Assembly: GCA_003990745.1 (NCBI GenBank)
Contig: RBNI01003136.1
Span: 1-16,588, forward strand
From: Jimgerdemannia flammicorona
Taxonomy: Eukaryota > Mucoromycota > Endogonomycetes > Endogonales > Endogonaceae
Direction of reading: 5' to 3'
DNA: 16,588 nt
Shown: piece after piece, positions 1-8,671 of the stretch
Position numbering within the stretch: position 1 is the stretch's first letter
Layout of the letters: each line of letters starts with the position of its first letter
Notes under the pieces: model-generated
What the model saw: the letters and a program-made list of their open reading frames with translations, nothing else
What the model was told of the DNA's origin: nothing
Database searches by the model: none
Program-made: the position numbers and the translations under genes

Positions 1-480
1 CTAGTATAAATACCCCCTCCCCCAGACCTCAGAATCTCAGACCTGAACAATCCGAACACAACTCCTGAGCACTTCCCCACAATATCCCTTCACACAACTA
101 CTCCTAGTATAGCAATATCATGAATAGCGAATAAACCTATTTGATAACCCACAAACTACTCTTAAGTAAATCTGCTCCCTGTTAGGTCCTACTCCTAACC
201 CTGTCACGAAATTTCCTAATTGGGTATTGTCTGCAGCGATACGCCAATTCAACTAAGCTGGTCTTAGTTTCTTGAACTTCCTGAAATATGGAAAATCCTG
301 AACATCCAGAACTAGTCCGAAAAAGGACTTTGGTTGAGATGTCAACCCGATTTTGAAATCAATAAGCGTAGAGGATGTACTCCATACAAAATTGATCTTG
401 ACTATAAGAAAACAGTCTTTCAGAATATCTAGAACTTCTAGAACTATGTAACAGTTACCCTAAAAAGCAATCCTCTTACA
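1..480 (+). repeat. 5' LTR of element I, 3' portion (R-U5, window-truncated)
   Basis: Aligns base for base with 8537-9016 at a constant offset of 8536. I counted 35 differences, all transitions, with no indel. It ends in CTTACA at 480, immediately before the primer-binding site. It begins just upstream of a TATAAATA box (5-12), so it contains the core promoter, the presumed R region with AATAAA at 130-135, and U5. The U3 part with the LTR reading frame lies outside the window. Confidence 0.95.
5..12 (+). promoter_or_regulatory. TATA box of the 5' LTR
   Basis: TATAAATA followed by a C-rich tract. The same box is kept at 8541-8548 and 14953-14960. It should start the genomic RNA about 25-35 nt downstream, near position 35-40. 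That leaves the AATAAA at 130-135 inside R, where an LTR needs it. The start site is inferred, not observed. Confidence 0.65.
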
Positions 481-483
481 ACT

Positions 484-500
484 TGGTAGCAGTAGTTTAC
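484..500 (+). other. Primer-binding site (tRNA primer, possibly initiator Met)
   Basis: TGGTAGCAG begins 3 nt after the LTR end, the expected place for a site complementary to a tRNA 3' end (…CCA). TGGT followed by AGCAG resembles initiator-tRNA-Met primer sites, but the next bases (TAGTTTAC) do not clearly continue the match, so the tRNA is uncertain. In element II the same spot (from 15451) reads acttagtagtag, with TGG turned into TAG. Confidence 0.6.
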
Positions 501-1254
501 AATCCAATTCTGCTTCAAGATGCTTCCTTACCCCACTACAAACCCTTCTGCGAATTCCTACAAGTTGATATAAAGCCCAACCTCTGAACTGGAGTTTATC
601 TTGAACTATCTGACAATCTGAAGAGAATTGAACCTGACATACAAGGACAATTTGACCTCCACACCTGCAACAAGTGGGACAAACTTCATTCAAAGAAAGA
701 AGTACTCTGATTAAACCAGCAAATAGGCAAAACTCTATTTACCGAACTTCTTGCATTATACCTAGCAAGTCAAGATGAAGAAGGTCTTATAGAAGTCTTC
801 TTTACTCTTCTCAATAAGAGTTTTGTCAGCTCCACAAATCCGAGTGACCTAGGACAACCAGCAGCAGTCTTTCTAGCCTTAGTTCCTCACGAAGCCCAAG
901 CCTCTGTAGCCAAGTGGCTCAACTCTACCGACTTTTACCATACCAGGACCAAGACCATGTTATACTACTGATTCCAGAACAGCAAGGCCCACCATATTCT
1001 TAAGAAAGAAGCAAGAGAAACCCTTCATCAACTACCTGACCCTGAACCTGAAACAGGCTCTGCTATAGCCCTACTCGAATCCAAAACCAATACTGAACTG
1101 GAACTTGACTTTGAATTAAGTCCATCTGAAATCAGATATATAACTGATTCTATCTACTTTGATGCCGAGCAAACCCAATTACACGGGGACCAAACCAAAG
1201 AAGAGGAGGAGTATCTCAGTAAATTCGATTCCGGATACACTACAGAAGGAGATG
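489..1254 (+). pseudogene. N-terminal extension of the Gag polyprotein (decayed)
   Basis: An open frame of about 255 codons (frame of position 489) broken by three TGA codons (585, 708 and one near 969). No in-frame ATG is evident, so the start may be mutated or lie elsewhere. Readable stretches include VVYNPILLQDASLPHY, a segment with LYLASQDEEGLIEVFFTLLNKSF, and an acidic tail with repeated E/D-L (ELELDFELSPSE). I recognise no domain. It lies upstream of the usual Gag region and appears fused to it: near 1254 element I has lost one base relative to element II, whose frame runs straight through. It could be matrix-like or a separate upstream ORF. Element II keeps the same segment (15459-16398), so it belongs to the family. 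Confidence 0.6.
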
Positions 1255-2551
1255 TCCTCCATCAGGACAGAATACACCTACACAGTAACAGACAGCCATC
1301 TATCAAGCCCTTACTCCAGACCCACAACTATTACTCCAGCAACTTACACAGACCCAAAGAACCCCATCACACTCTGCACCAATACCTCAAGTAGTATCAG
1401 TAACACCACTACCAGTAGTCCAACCACCTCTAGTAAACAACATGGCAAATCAACAGATTCTAGACCTCATAGCCCAGGTAGCCATAATGGTAGCAACCAT
1501 TACTGCCTTAGCTGAACAGACCTGACCTACGAAAAATCTGAGTCTATCTACCTTCAATGGTACTATACAAGAAGTCCAAAGCTTCATTAGTGTAGTTGAC
1601 ACCAACTTCAAAGCCAATCAATGGACTAATAAATGAGTCGCTGACCATGTTCTGACAAACAATCAAGACCACACTCTGGAACAACTCTTTGCTATCACTA
1701 CAGCCTATGTCCGCCAAGTTGTTATATTCTTCTGAGGACCTACCGAAGAATAGTGGTGAACCCTTCCCAAAAAACCCCTCACATGGGACACCTGACCTGT
1801 AGTAGTTGCTCAGAATGCAGCAAATAATGCCCCAGGATATGGAGCCCACCCTACAGCCCCTGGACTTAAACAACTCATGATTGCTCAATATCACAGTGAA
1901 ACCATAATCACTGAATCCCGAGTAAAACTCCGCAACCTCAAATTCGATGTACATGGCAAGGAGAAATTTGAAACCTTCTGTACAAAACTTGAGTCACTCC
2001 TGAACACTGTTGGCCTAGGATATATTGCCAATGATGAAGCATGAAATGGTACAAGAGCAGATCATTTATTCGATGCTCTGTCTGAATGGCTTACTAGAAA
2101 AATCTGAGAACAAAGATGCCCAGTTGGTTGTGACTACCAACAATGGTGTCTGGCAAGAATCAAGACTATGGTCAAGCAGATCCTAACAGCTGGACCCATT
2201 CTGCCCCAAAGACAATTCAACAACAAGGAAAAGACTTGGACCAAGAAAGAAGAACCCAAGCATGAAGTATCCTAAGCTCCCTCATCATCTACTTCATGGA
2301 CACCCAGAAATCATGAACCCACCCAGCCAAGTATCTTCAAGAAACTCACTGAAGGCAAAAGGAACAAACTTAGAAGAAGTGGAGCATGCTTCTATTGTCA
2401 AAAGACAGGACACATGGCCAGTGCCTGCCCTAACCGAAAATCCCGAACAGCAACATGAGCAACTGTTACCACTCTGCACCATCTCAACAATCTGACTACC
2501 AGAACACTAGACTTTGTCAAGTTAAGACAAACTACTAAGGCCCCAACCAAA
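1255..2551 (+). pseudogene. gag: Gag: capsid-like region and CCHC zinc knuckle (decayed)
   Basis: Read in the frame of ATG 1442 (MANQQILDLIAQVAIM). A proline-rich linker comes first, then a capsid-like section (LSLSTFNGTIQEVQSF; FDVHGKEKFETFCTKLESLL; a W/L-rich helical section to about 2190), then a basic region. A complete zinc knuckle follows at 2387-2428, CFYCQKTGHMASAC, matching CX2CX4HX4C, which in this family binds genomic RNA. About ten stops interrupt it, mostly TGA where CGA (Arg) is a reasonable ancestor. The ATG at 1442 could be an internal Met or the true Gag start; the uninterrupted frame of element II favours an internal Met. The frame runs on into the dUTPase without a stop or shift. 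Confidence 0.85.
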
Positions 2552-2956
2552 GGAAGTCAAAAAGCAGCTGGATATGACCTATATGCAGCCGAAGAAGCTA
2601 CAGTCTCTAACTGAGAAGTCAAGCAAGTCTACACAGGAATCAGTATCCAAATTCCTGAAGGACATGTTGGAAGAATATACTGTCACAGCAGCCTAGCATT
2701 GAAAGGACTCTCAGTAGAAGGAGGAGTCATTGACGAAGATTACACAGGCAAAATTATTGTCCTCATCTGAAACCACAGTTGGACACCCTTCAAGATCCCT
2801 ATAGGCTTCTGTATTGCCCAGATCCTATTCAAAAAAATTGAGTCAAACCTGACAGTCAAGGAAGTCCCTGAACTACTGCCTATAATCCAAGGATCCAAAG
2901 GATTTGGCTTATCAAACAAGACCCCAGTCCAACCTACCGTGAACAAAGAAGAATAA
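2552..2956 (+). pseudogene. dut: dUTPase domain inside the retrotransposon polyprotein
   Basis: All five motifs of trimeric dUTPases occur in order and in the gag frame: AAGYDLYAA (2564-2590); GRIYCHSSLALKG (2669-2707); GVIDEDYTGK (2723-2752); IGFCIAQILF (2801-2830); GSKGFG (2891-2908). Known of the family: the enzyme hydrolyses dUTP to dUMP and pyrophosphate, keeping uracil out of new DNA; retroviral versions are found in non-primate lentiviruses and betaretroviruses. Length from motif 1 to 5 (about 115 residues) fits. Odd points: the motif-2 arginine is a histidine (CAC at 2684, a CGC-to-CAC transition would explain it), one TGA interrupts the strand after motif 3, another lies upstream at 2611, and TAA stands at 2954. 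The placement is between nucleocapsid and protease. Confidence 0.93.
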
Positions 2957-3680
2957 TTCTACAAGAAAATCGAAGACAGATATGTACCAAGTGGCTGATG
3001 CCCCTATGGCATTGGAATGTACTCTTCCCGAATGATTGATGATTGCTTCTCTTGTGTCAACGAACTAGCTCAAAGAAGAACCAATAGAAGGAAAGCTCCT
3101 ACAACTGAAATCACCACCATTGGATCAGACAAACTACTTACACTTAAAGCTTTTATCAACTGAGCACCTGTCAAGATCATGATAGACAGTGGTACCTCAG
3201 GCAACTTCATCAATGAAGAAACAGCCAACAGACTCAAGGTCTTCACCTCTCCAGTATAACAAACTCAAGCAGTTGCCACAGCTGATGGAACCTCACATGT
3301 CATTAGCAAGGAAGTCTGCAACCTACCCTTCCAAATTGGTGACTATTGAGTACATGTTACTCTCCAGATTGTACCACTCCCTGATAATGAAATCATCCTT
3401 GGAACTCCATAATTAAAACAAGAGAACCCCATGATCGATTGGGTAAACCATTCTCTGACCATTAAGAAAGGACGCCACAACTTCAAACTACAAGATGAAA
3501 AGGACCCACTCAACTCTAGTGACTCTGGACCAAAGATCACCCACATCAACAAGCTATAACTCAAGAAATTAGCCAAGAAATGCCCTCTCTTTGCTATCTC
3601 CATCCATCCATCCAAAGGAGAACCTGAGAACTCTGAAGAAGACTTTTCCAAAGTTGATAGCTGTGTCAGACCACTACTTC
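2957..3680 (+). pseudogene. Aspartic protease (decayed)
   Basis: Same frame as gag and dUTPase. The active-site triad is present as IMIDSGTSGNFI, DSG at 3185-3193, and the C-terminal signature is EIILGTP followed by LKQENPMIDW with the expected Trp replaced by a stop (TAA). It would cut the polyprotein into mature proteins as a dimer. Nine or so stops, a mix of TGA and TAA, break it (for example PV*QTQ near 3258, GDY*V near 3350, GTP*L near 3410). Upstream (2957-3130) is a poorly conserved linker. Confidence 0.9.
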
Positions 3681-4500
3681 AGAAATTCCAAGACATATTC
3701 CCGAAGAAACTCCCAAAAGGCCTACCTTCCAAACAAGCAGTAGACCATGCCATCAAGACTATTCCAGATGCCAAGCCAGCCTTCAAGTCAATCTACCATA
3801 TGTCTCCAAGAGAAATCGATGCACTCAAGAAAGAAATTGACAAACTCCTGGAATAAGGATTCATCAGACCCAGTATATCACCTTATGGTGCACCAGTCCT
3901 CTTTATTGTCAAGAAAGGAGAAGACCTGCAAATGTGCATTGATTACTGGGACCTCAACGAACAGACCATCAAGAACTGTTGCCCACTACCCAGAATCGAT
4001 GAAATATTTGATAGGCTTACCAACCCACAATTCATGAGCTCTGCGAAATAGTTACTGGCAAATTGCTATGAAAAAAGAAGATATCTACAAGACAGCCTTC
4101 CAAACCCGCTATGGACATTTCAAATTCCTGGTTATGCCCTTTGGCTTAACTAATGCTTCTACAACCTTCCAGATACTGATGAATACCATCCTGCATCCAT
4201 ACCTGGACAAATTTGTTGTTGTCTATATTGACGACATCCTAGTCTTCAGCAAAACCCTGGAGAAACATCTCGAACATCTTGAACTAGTACTACTGAAACT
4301 CCGAGAAAACCAACTCTTCGCAAAACTCAGCAAGTGCAAATTTCTCCAGAAAGAAATTCAGTTCCTTAGACACATCGTCATACCAAATGGAATCAAAGTA
4401 GACCTCAGCAAAATCTCCACAATCAAAGATTGGCCCAGACTCAAGAAGCTGAAAGACCTCCAGTCATTTCTGGGATTAGCAAACTATTACAGATGATTTG
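3681..4500 (+). pseudogene. Reverse transcriptase (decayed, frameshifted)
   Basis: The fingers are read in the gag frame: SPYGAPVLFIVKKGEDLQMC then IDYWDLNEQTIKN, where the family has IDYRxLN. Around 4040 the frame moves by the equivalent of a 2- or 5-nt deletion, and what follows (LRNSYWQIAMKKEDIYKTAF, then MPFGLTNA) continues in the pol frame of 4041. The expected first catalytic Asp (of an F-S-x-L/I-D-L type motif) falls in the missing bases. The YIDD box is intact at 4224-4235 (VVVYIDDILVFSK), and the region ends with QSFLGLANYYR then a TGA where the family usually has Arg. Chromovirus-type RT. Confidence 0.95.
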
Positions 4501-5040
4501 TTGCCAACTTTGCCAAAATCGCCACTGTCCTTACCCAAATGACCAAGCATAACAAGAAAGAAGAACAGCCCTGGACCATGAAACAAGAGAAAGACTTCAA
4601 CAATTTTGCAAATTAGGGACCTGAACAAGATACAACCTTTCAAGTATTGAAAGATGCTTTGATAACTACTCCAGTACTTCAAGTGGCAAATCCTGTCCTA
4701 CTATATGAAGTTACCACTGATGCCTCTGACCTAGCTCTTGGAGCAGTACTCATACAAGAAGGACACCCTGTGGCCTATCACTCCCGCAAGTTCAATGATG
4801 CCGAAATCAACTATACAACTCACGAGAAGGAAATGTTAGCCATCATAGACACTCTGATCAAATGGCGACCATACCTAGAAGGAGCACACTTCACTGTATT
4901 GACTGACCACAAGTCATTAGTCAACATCAAGACCCAGGCTACCCTTTCTTGAAAACAAGCCAGATAGATGAAAGTCCTCACCAACTTTGACTATGAAATC
5001 CAGTACCACCCTGGTAAGGAAAATATTGTTGCTGATACAA
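4501..5040 (+). pseudogene. RNase H and connection domain (decayed)
   Basis: Seen: VTTDASDLALGAVL with the first acidic residue at 4719-4721, HPVAYHSRKFNDAEINYTTH, EKEMLAIIDTLIKWRPYLEG, and TDHKSL (4902 on). These are the Ty3/gypsy RNase H signatures and would degrade RNA in the RNA-DNA hybrid. Stops include TAG after FAN (near 4615, a family Trp in FxWGPEQ), TGA in LS*KQAR (near 4950) and TAG in QAR*MK (near 4965, normally Trp). The TAG stops fit TGG with its middle G changed to A. Confidence 0.93.
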
Positions 5041-6340
5041 TCTCCAGACCACCTATTGAAGAAGTCATCCAAACTCTCACCCTAGTTACAAACTCCATCA
5101 TGGAACAAATTATCACAGCCTGTGCTGATGATAAAGAAGCTCAAGCACTCCGAGAAATCCTGAACAGTGATGATGCTGACAAGCATACCTGGTACAATCA
5201 ATACCAACTCAAGGACAATGCTATCTACTACAAGGACAGATTGTATGTTCCAAACAACCGAGACCTCCGAAGGACTATCCTATTCAAATGTCATGATGCC
5301 CCTACAGCTGGATACTTAGGATTTGATAAATGCTATGAAGTTATCTCCTGAAACTTCTATTGGCCCCGGATGGCAGATCAGCTAAAGACCTACATCACTT
5401 CCTGTGATGTCTGCCAATGGAACAAGTCCTCAACACTAGCAAAACCTGGCCTACTCCACCCTATCCCAGTACTATCTGCTAATTGGAAACCAGTCTCTAT
5501 GGACTTCATTATACAACTACCCTGAACCAAGAATGGGAAAGATGCAATTGTTGTCTTTGTGGACTATCTCAGCAAACAAGCTCACTTTATACCAACCACC
5601 ACTATTGCAATAGCACCAGACATAGCCACACTCTTGTTTGACAATATCTTTCACTATCATGGTCTTCCTAAGATCATTGTTAGTGACTGAGACCCAAAAT
5701 TCACCAGCCATTTTTGGAAAGCCCTCCATGCGTACCTTGGAATGAAACTTGCACTATCTACAGTCTTTTACCCTGAAACTGATGGCCAAACTGAAAGAAT
5801 GAACCGAACTCTGGAACAAATACTAAGAAACTATATCTCCTACAGACAAGATAATTGGCACGAACACCTCACTGCAGTTGAGTTTGCCTATAACAACAGC
5901 AAGCAAGCCTCTCTTGGAATGACCCCATTCTTTGCCAACACTGGACAAAACCCAAACACTCCTCTGACACTCATCTGAACCACTGAAAAACTCTCCACAG
6001 TCGAAGCTGTTGAAGAATTCTTACTCCGAATGCATAATCTAAGCCAGATTGCAATTGAGAATTTATCATGAGCTCAAGAACAACAGTCATACTATGTTAA
6101 CCAATATCACCAAGAAGAAACCTTCGATATTGGAGAAAAAGTTCTATTAGACATCCGAGAATACTGAGTTGACAACCTCAAGCACAGACCATCTACAAAG
6201 CTGAACAGCAAGTTCATTGGACCATTTGAAGTCATTTCACAAGTCTCTCTGACCTCCTACAAATTGGTGCTACTGGACACCATTAAGATTCACCCAGTCT
6301 TCAATGTCCAATGTCTCAAGTGATACAATGACAATGATGA
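5041..6340 (+). pseudogene. Integrase (decayed)
   Basis: The N-terminal HHCC zinc finger reads CHDAPTAGYLGF ... CDVC: first His at 5292, second His replaced by Tyr (TAC at 5313, one transition from CAC), Cys pair at 5403 and 5412. Catalytic D,D,E: Asp in MDFI (5502), Asp in SD*DPKF (5685), Glu in DGQTERMNRTLEQ (5793). TGA in IS*NFYWP and SD*DPKF sits where relatives have Arg, which identifies CGA as the ancestor. A C-terminal module with KFIGPFEVI follows. The frame matches pol. Seven or so stops make it inactive. Confidence 0.95.
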
Positions 6341-6566
6341 TGAACTATTCCTGAACCGAACTACAAAATCACCTGCATCTGTCATTATTAATGACCAGGA
6401 AGAATACAAAGTTGAACAAATCCTCAACAGATGTGGCCACAAGAACCACCCCAAGTACCTCATTAAATAGAAAGGTTATCTGATCCATGATGCAACATGG
6501 GAACCCAAGACCAATCTCCAGAATGCTACCAACTTAGTTCAGGAATATAATTCCTTGAACAACTAA
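6341..6566 (+). pseudogene. Chromodomain at the integrase C-terminus
   Basis: YKVEQILN (from 6405), then HPKYLIK, stop, KGY and HDATWEP (Trp at 6498). The TAG at 6468 stands at the invariant Trp of the YLxKWKGY motif. Chromodomains bind modified histone tails and direct chromovirus integration toward heterochromatin; its presence assigns the element to the chromoviruses. The frame ends at TAA 6564-6566, which could itself be a changed CAA because the frame stays open for about 45 more codons. Confidence 0.92.
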
Positions 6567-6984
6567 AACTGGAACACTCTTGCACCTATCAGTTCATACT
6601 ATATATTATATCCTCCTGAACACTATAATTATTACAAACAAAATCAAGAACTCAGCAAGACAGAACAAAAGAATACCAACTCTTTGGAAAGACAGCAAAA
6701 CTGAAAGCAAGCCTATTCTCTCTGTACCACTGGTGGGAAACAAGATATAGACATTTAAGAAGATTTCTTAGAGAAAATTCTCCAGCAGTAAATAATGTCA
6801 GAATCACTTCCGGCACATGGCATTGAACACACAACTCTTTAATGTATGAATCCAACATGTTAGGCAACTGTACTATGAGCATGCCACTTTCTGAAAAAAT
6901 GGACTTTACTGGACTTTTGACCTCCCAAACAGTGTAACAACACTAGAACAAAAATAGAAGGCCTCGACAAGGATGTCGAAAGCT
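6567..6984 (+). other. 3' untranslated or lost C-terminal coding segment before the PPT
   Basis: The pol frame continues after TAA 6564 with readable text (NWNTLAPISSYYILYPPEHY and a Q/K/N-rich stretch) until a TGA near 6702, then decays. It may therefore be the real tail of the polyprotein or simple noncoding DNA. There is no env-like membrane segment. A small inverted repeat TCGAC aaggat GTCGA (6964-6979) lies just before the polypurine tract and keeps both CpGs. Confidence 0.5.
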
Positions 6985-6997
6985 AAGAAGGGGAGAG
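6985..6997 (+). other. Polypurine tract
   Basis: AAGAAGGGGAGAG ends 1 nt before the LTR start TGTAAG at 6999. An RNase-H-resistant purine run at this place primes plus-strand DNA synthesis in LTR elements. Position and composition both fit, and it fixes the 3' LTR boundary. Confidence 0.9.
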
Positions 6998-7072
6998 TTG
7001 TAAGCGCACAACCTCCAAGCTACTGAAATCACATGTGACCTCTGAACAAATCTAGAAATCACCTGTACGATC

Positions 7073-7134
7073 ATAAAGCTGAGTCAAACAGAAGTCACAG
7101 TGTACAAAGCTGAGTCAATATGAAGTCATGGAAT
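7073..7134 (+). repeat. Tandem 31-bp U3 repeat carrying TGAGTCA
   Basis: Two units (AAAGCTGAGTCAA...GAAGTCA...) with TGAGTCA at 7080-7086 and 7111-7117. The minus-strand LTR has three units (cores at 10006, 10037 and 10068 on the opposite strand, one mutated), and the 12226 LTR has one degraded unit. TGAGTCA/TGACTCA is the known core of GCN4/AP-1-type bZIP proteins. Enhancer function is inferred. Confidence 0.7.
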
Positions 7135-7179
7135 ACAAGGTTCATACAAACAGAATCTTACCAATCAAGAACAGATGCA

Positions 7180-7185
7180 TATATA
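7180..7185 (+). promoter_or_regulatory. TATA-like box upstream of the LTR reading frame
   Basis: TATATA lies 69 nt before the ATG at 7254. The AT run is kept in both other LTR copies (minus copy near 9945; second LTR near 12373), with length variation. It could drive the LTR reading frame separately from the main promoter at 8541. Weak motif in AT-rich DNA. Confidence 0.4.
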
Positions 7186-7253
7186 CTGAGCCCCGAGACA
7201 TATCAAAACAGAACCAAAACAAATAACAATCACAACTTCCAAAACACACAAAT

Positions 7254-8351
7254 ATGACTACCAAGATCTACAACCACATCCACGCTGACATTTGGAATGC
7301 CATTGTCAACCGAGCCACACCCCCTCTACCCCTCATGAATATCCATAGCCTAGCACCCCTCTACTTTGTGGAAGCCTGATGGAATGCCTTAAACATGCTT
7401 AACGAGACCCACCAGATTGGACAAATCTCAAGCTACTATCAGATTGGCCACCTCTTAGAAGACATGGTCGAATACCACCATGATACAGACATTATCCAGA
7501 TGTCTCAACATCAGAAACTTATTGCCCACAAATACTGAGAACTCTTCTATGAGTACAGCACCTTTATTCCCCACCTCCAAGTTACTACTAGTGAAATGGT
7601 TGCTATCCTGTCCTATGGCCAAATCAATGATATAATACAAGAACTCAATCACAAGTATCTCAAATATGTTCAGACTACCAACAGAACCTTCCTGCACCCC
7701 AATGACCACATCCTACAAATGCCCCAAGTTGGATACACTATGAAAGATATCTATAATATAATCCACTTCGACAAAGACGAAGCAGAAGACAATGATCCCT
7801 CTGACGCCAACATGACCTCAAGCCAAGGATCTCTACCAACCCTGATCACACTGCCAACCTTGCCAATGAACTTATAACAGTTCATAACCACATACGAGAC
7901 TTATTGGGACAATGATCACTGGCATGAATACTAACCTACATTCACCCCCAATTACTTCAACTACAATAAAGAGACCAGAGAACACAACCTGTACCTCCAG
8001 ACAACCCTCGAGATTGAACCAACAACTCCACCATCTGAGTACGAGCAATATGAACCACAGCCACCAGCTTACTACAACCCCATGACTCATAGTGCTGTAA
8101 CCTATAGAAGGTACACAGACAGCAAATCTGATGAAAGTGAAGACAATATATCCCTCCTTCACCTACCAACACCTTATCCAGCATATGAGACAGACGATGC
8201 TATCCTGTGGGATGGAGATGAAGTCTCAATGTATTATTATCTCAGTAAACAAGGAGAAGTAATCTGCAAACCACTCTTCCTAGACGACTACTTCTTCAGA
8301 GATGATGCAATTGATGGTGATGTCATCGAAGACTATCCAGACAGTGTCTAA
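7254..8351 (+). pseudogene. LTR (U3)-encoded ORF of unknown function, 365 codons
   Basis: From ATG (MTTKIYNHIHADIW) to TAA the frame is exactly 366 codons with no frameshift, broken by only four stops: TGA near 7378, TGA near 7536, TAA at 7875 and TAA near 7932. Comparison with the other LTRs shows these are substitutions: TGA 7378 is CAA in LTR II (a CGA ancestor explains both), TGA 7536 is AGA there, TAA 7875 is CAG in the minus copy, TAA 7932 is CAA in LTR II. Visible features: a W/Y/H-rich N-half, an acidic patch (FDKDEAEDND), a Pro/Tyr-rich part with PPAY, then a second acidic patch (SKSDESEDN). No signal peptide, membrane segment or known domain. It lies between the polypurine tract and the poly(A) signal, so the genomic RNA would carry it at its 3' end, as MMTV carries sag. 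I do not recognise the family. Confidence 0.8.
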
Positions 8352-8390
8352 ACCTATAAATAGCTTAGCAGTCATAGTATAGTTAGATTA

Positions 8391-8488
8391 GTCTTGTATG
8401 ACATGACTGTGAACTGACTCAGCAGTCAGACAATCTCTTGACATGTCAGATCACCCTTGTACTACGTGACTGCATTTCGACTCAGCAA
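8391..8488 (+). repeat. Imperfect direct repeat in U3 with TGACTCAGCA cores
   Basis: Segments 8391-8425 and 8454-8488 share cTTGTA..ACgTGACTG....GACTCAGCA. The first has TGACTCA at 8415-8421, the second CGACTCA at 8478-8484. They lie 50-150 bp upstream of the main TATA box, and the arrangement is kept near 14820-14905. They are candidate activator sites of the genomic promoter. Confidence 0.55.
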
Positions 8489-8540
8489 GGCACTTAGTGC
8501 TACATCCATATCTAGCATAGTCCAGATAGCCCCTCACTAG

Positions 8541-8548
8541 TATAAATA
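8541..8548 (+). promoter_or_regulatory. Main LTR promoter TATA box (3' LTR)
   Basis: TATAAATA followed by a C-rich tract, identical to 5-12. It lies 190 bp after the LTR reading frame stop, so that frame is wholly in U3. Confidence 0.65.
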
Positions 8549-8665
8549 CCCCCTCCCCCAGACCTCAGAATCTCAGACCTGAACAATCTGAACACAACTC
8601 CTGAGCACTTCCCCACAATATCCCTTCACACAACTACTCCTAGTATAGCAATATCATGAATAGTG

Positions 8666-8671
8666 AATAAA
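8666..8671 (+). terminator. Poly(A) signal in R of the LTR
   Basis: AATAAA 118 nt after the end of the TATA box, hence after the presumed start site and inside R, which is where the 3' end of the genomic transcript should be formed. It is also at 130-135. Confidence 0.55.

Noticed and set aside
484..560. tRNA gene at the primer-binding site
   Set aside because: Only the tRNA-3'-end-complementary bases are seen; no cloverleaf can be drawn and retroelements carry just the primer site.
1159..1515. 118-codon Ser/Thr-rich ORF on the plus strand
   Set aside because: It is an off-frame reading of the gag region. Both flanking homologous frames and element II support the other frames.
1544..1954. 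136-codon minus-strand ORF
   Set aside because: Antisense shadow of gag; no motif, and the sense strand carries clear homology.
489..6566. TGA decoded as Trp (alternative code or mitochondrial DNA)
   Set aside because: TGA falls at conserved Arg positions, TAG and TAA stops occur as well, and TGG is used normally; deamination explains all.
6652..6882. Possible env-like or antisense ORF before the 3' LTR
   Set aside because: No signal peptide, membrane segment or Cys pattern in the sense direction; the antisense ORF is short and unsupported.
7073..7134. CRISPR-like array
   Set aside because: Only two or three direct units without unique spacers of constant length; a eukaryotic LTR enhancer repeat fits.
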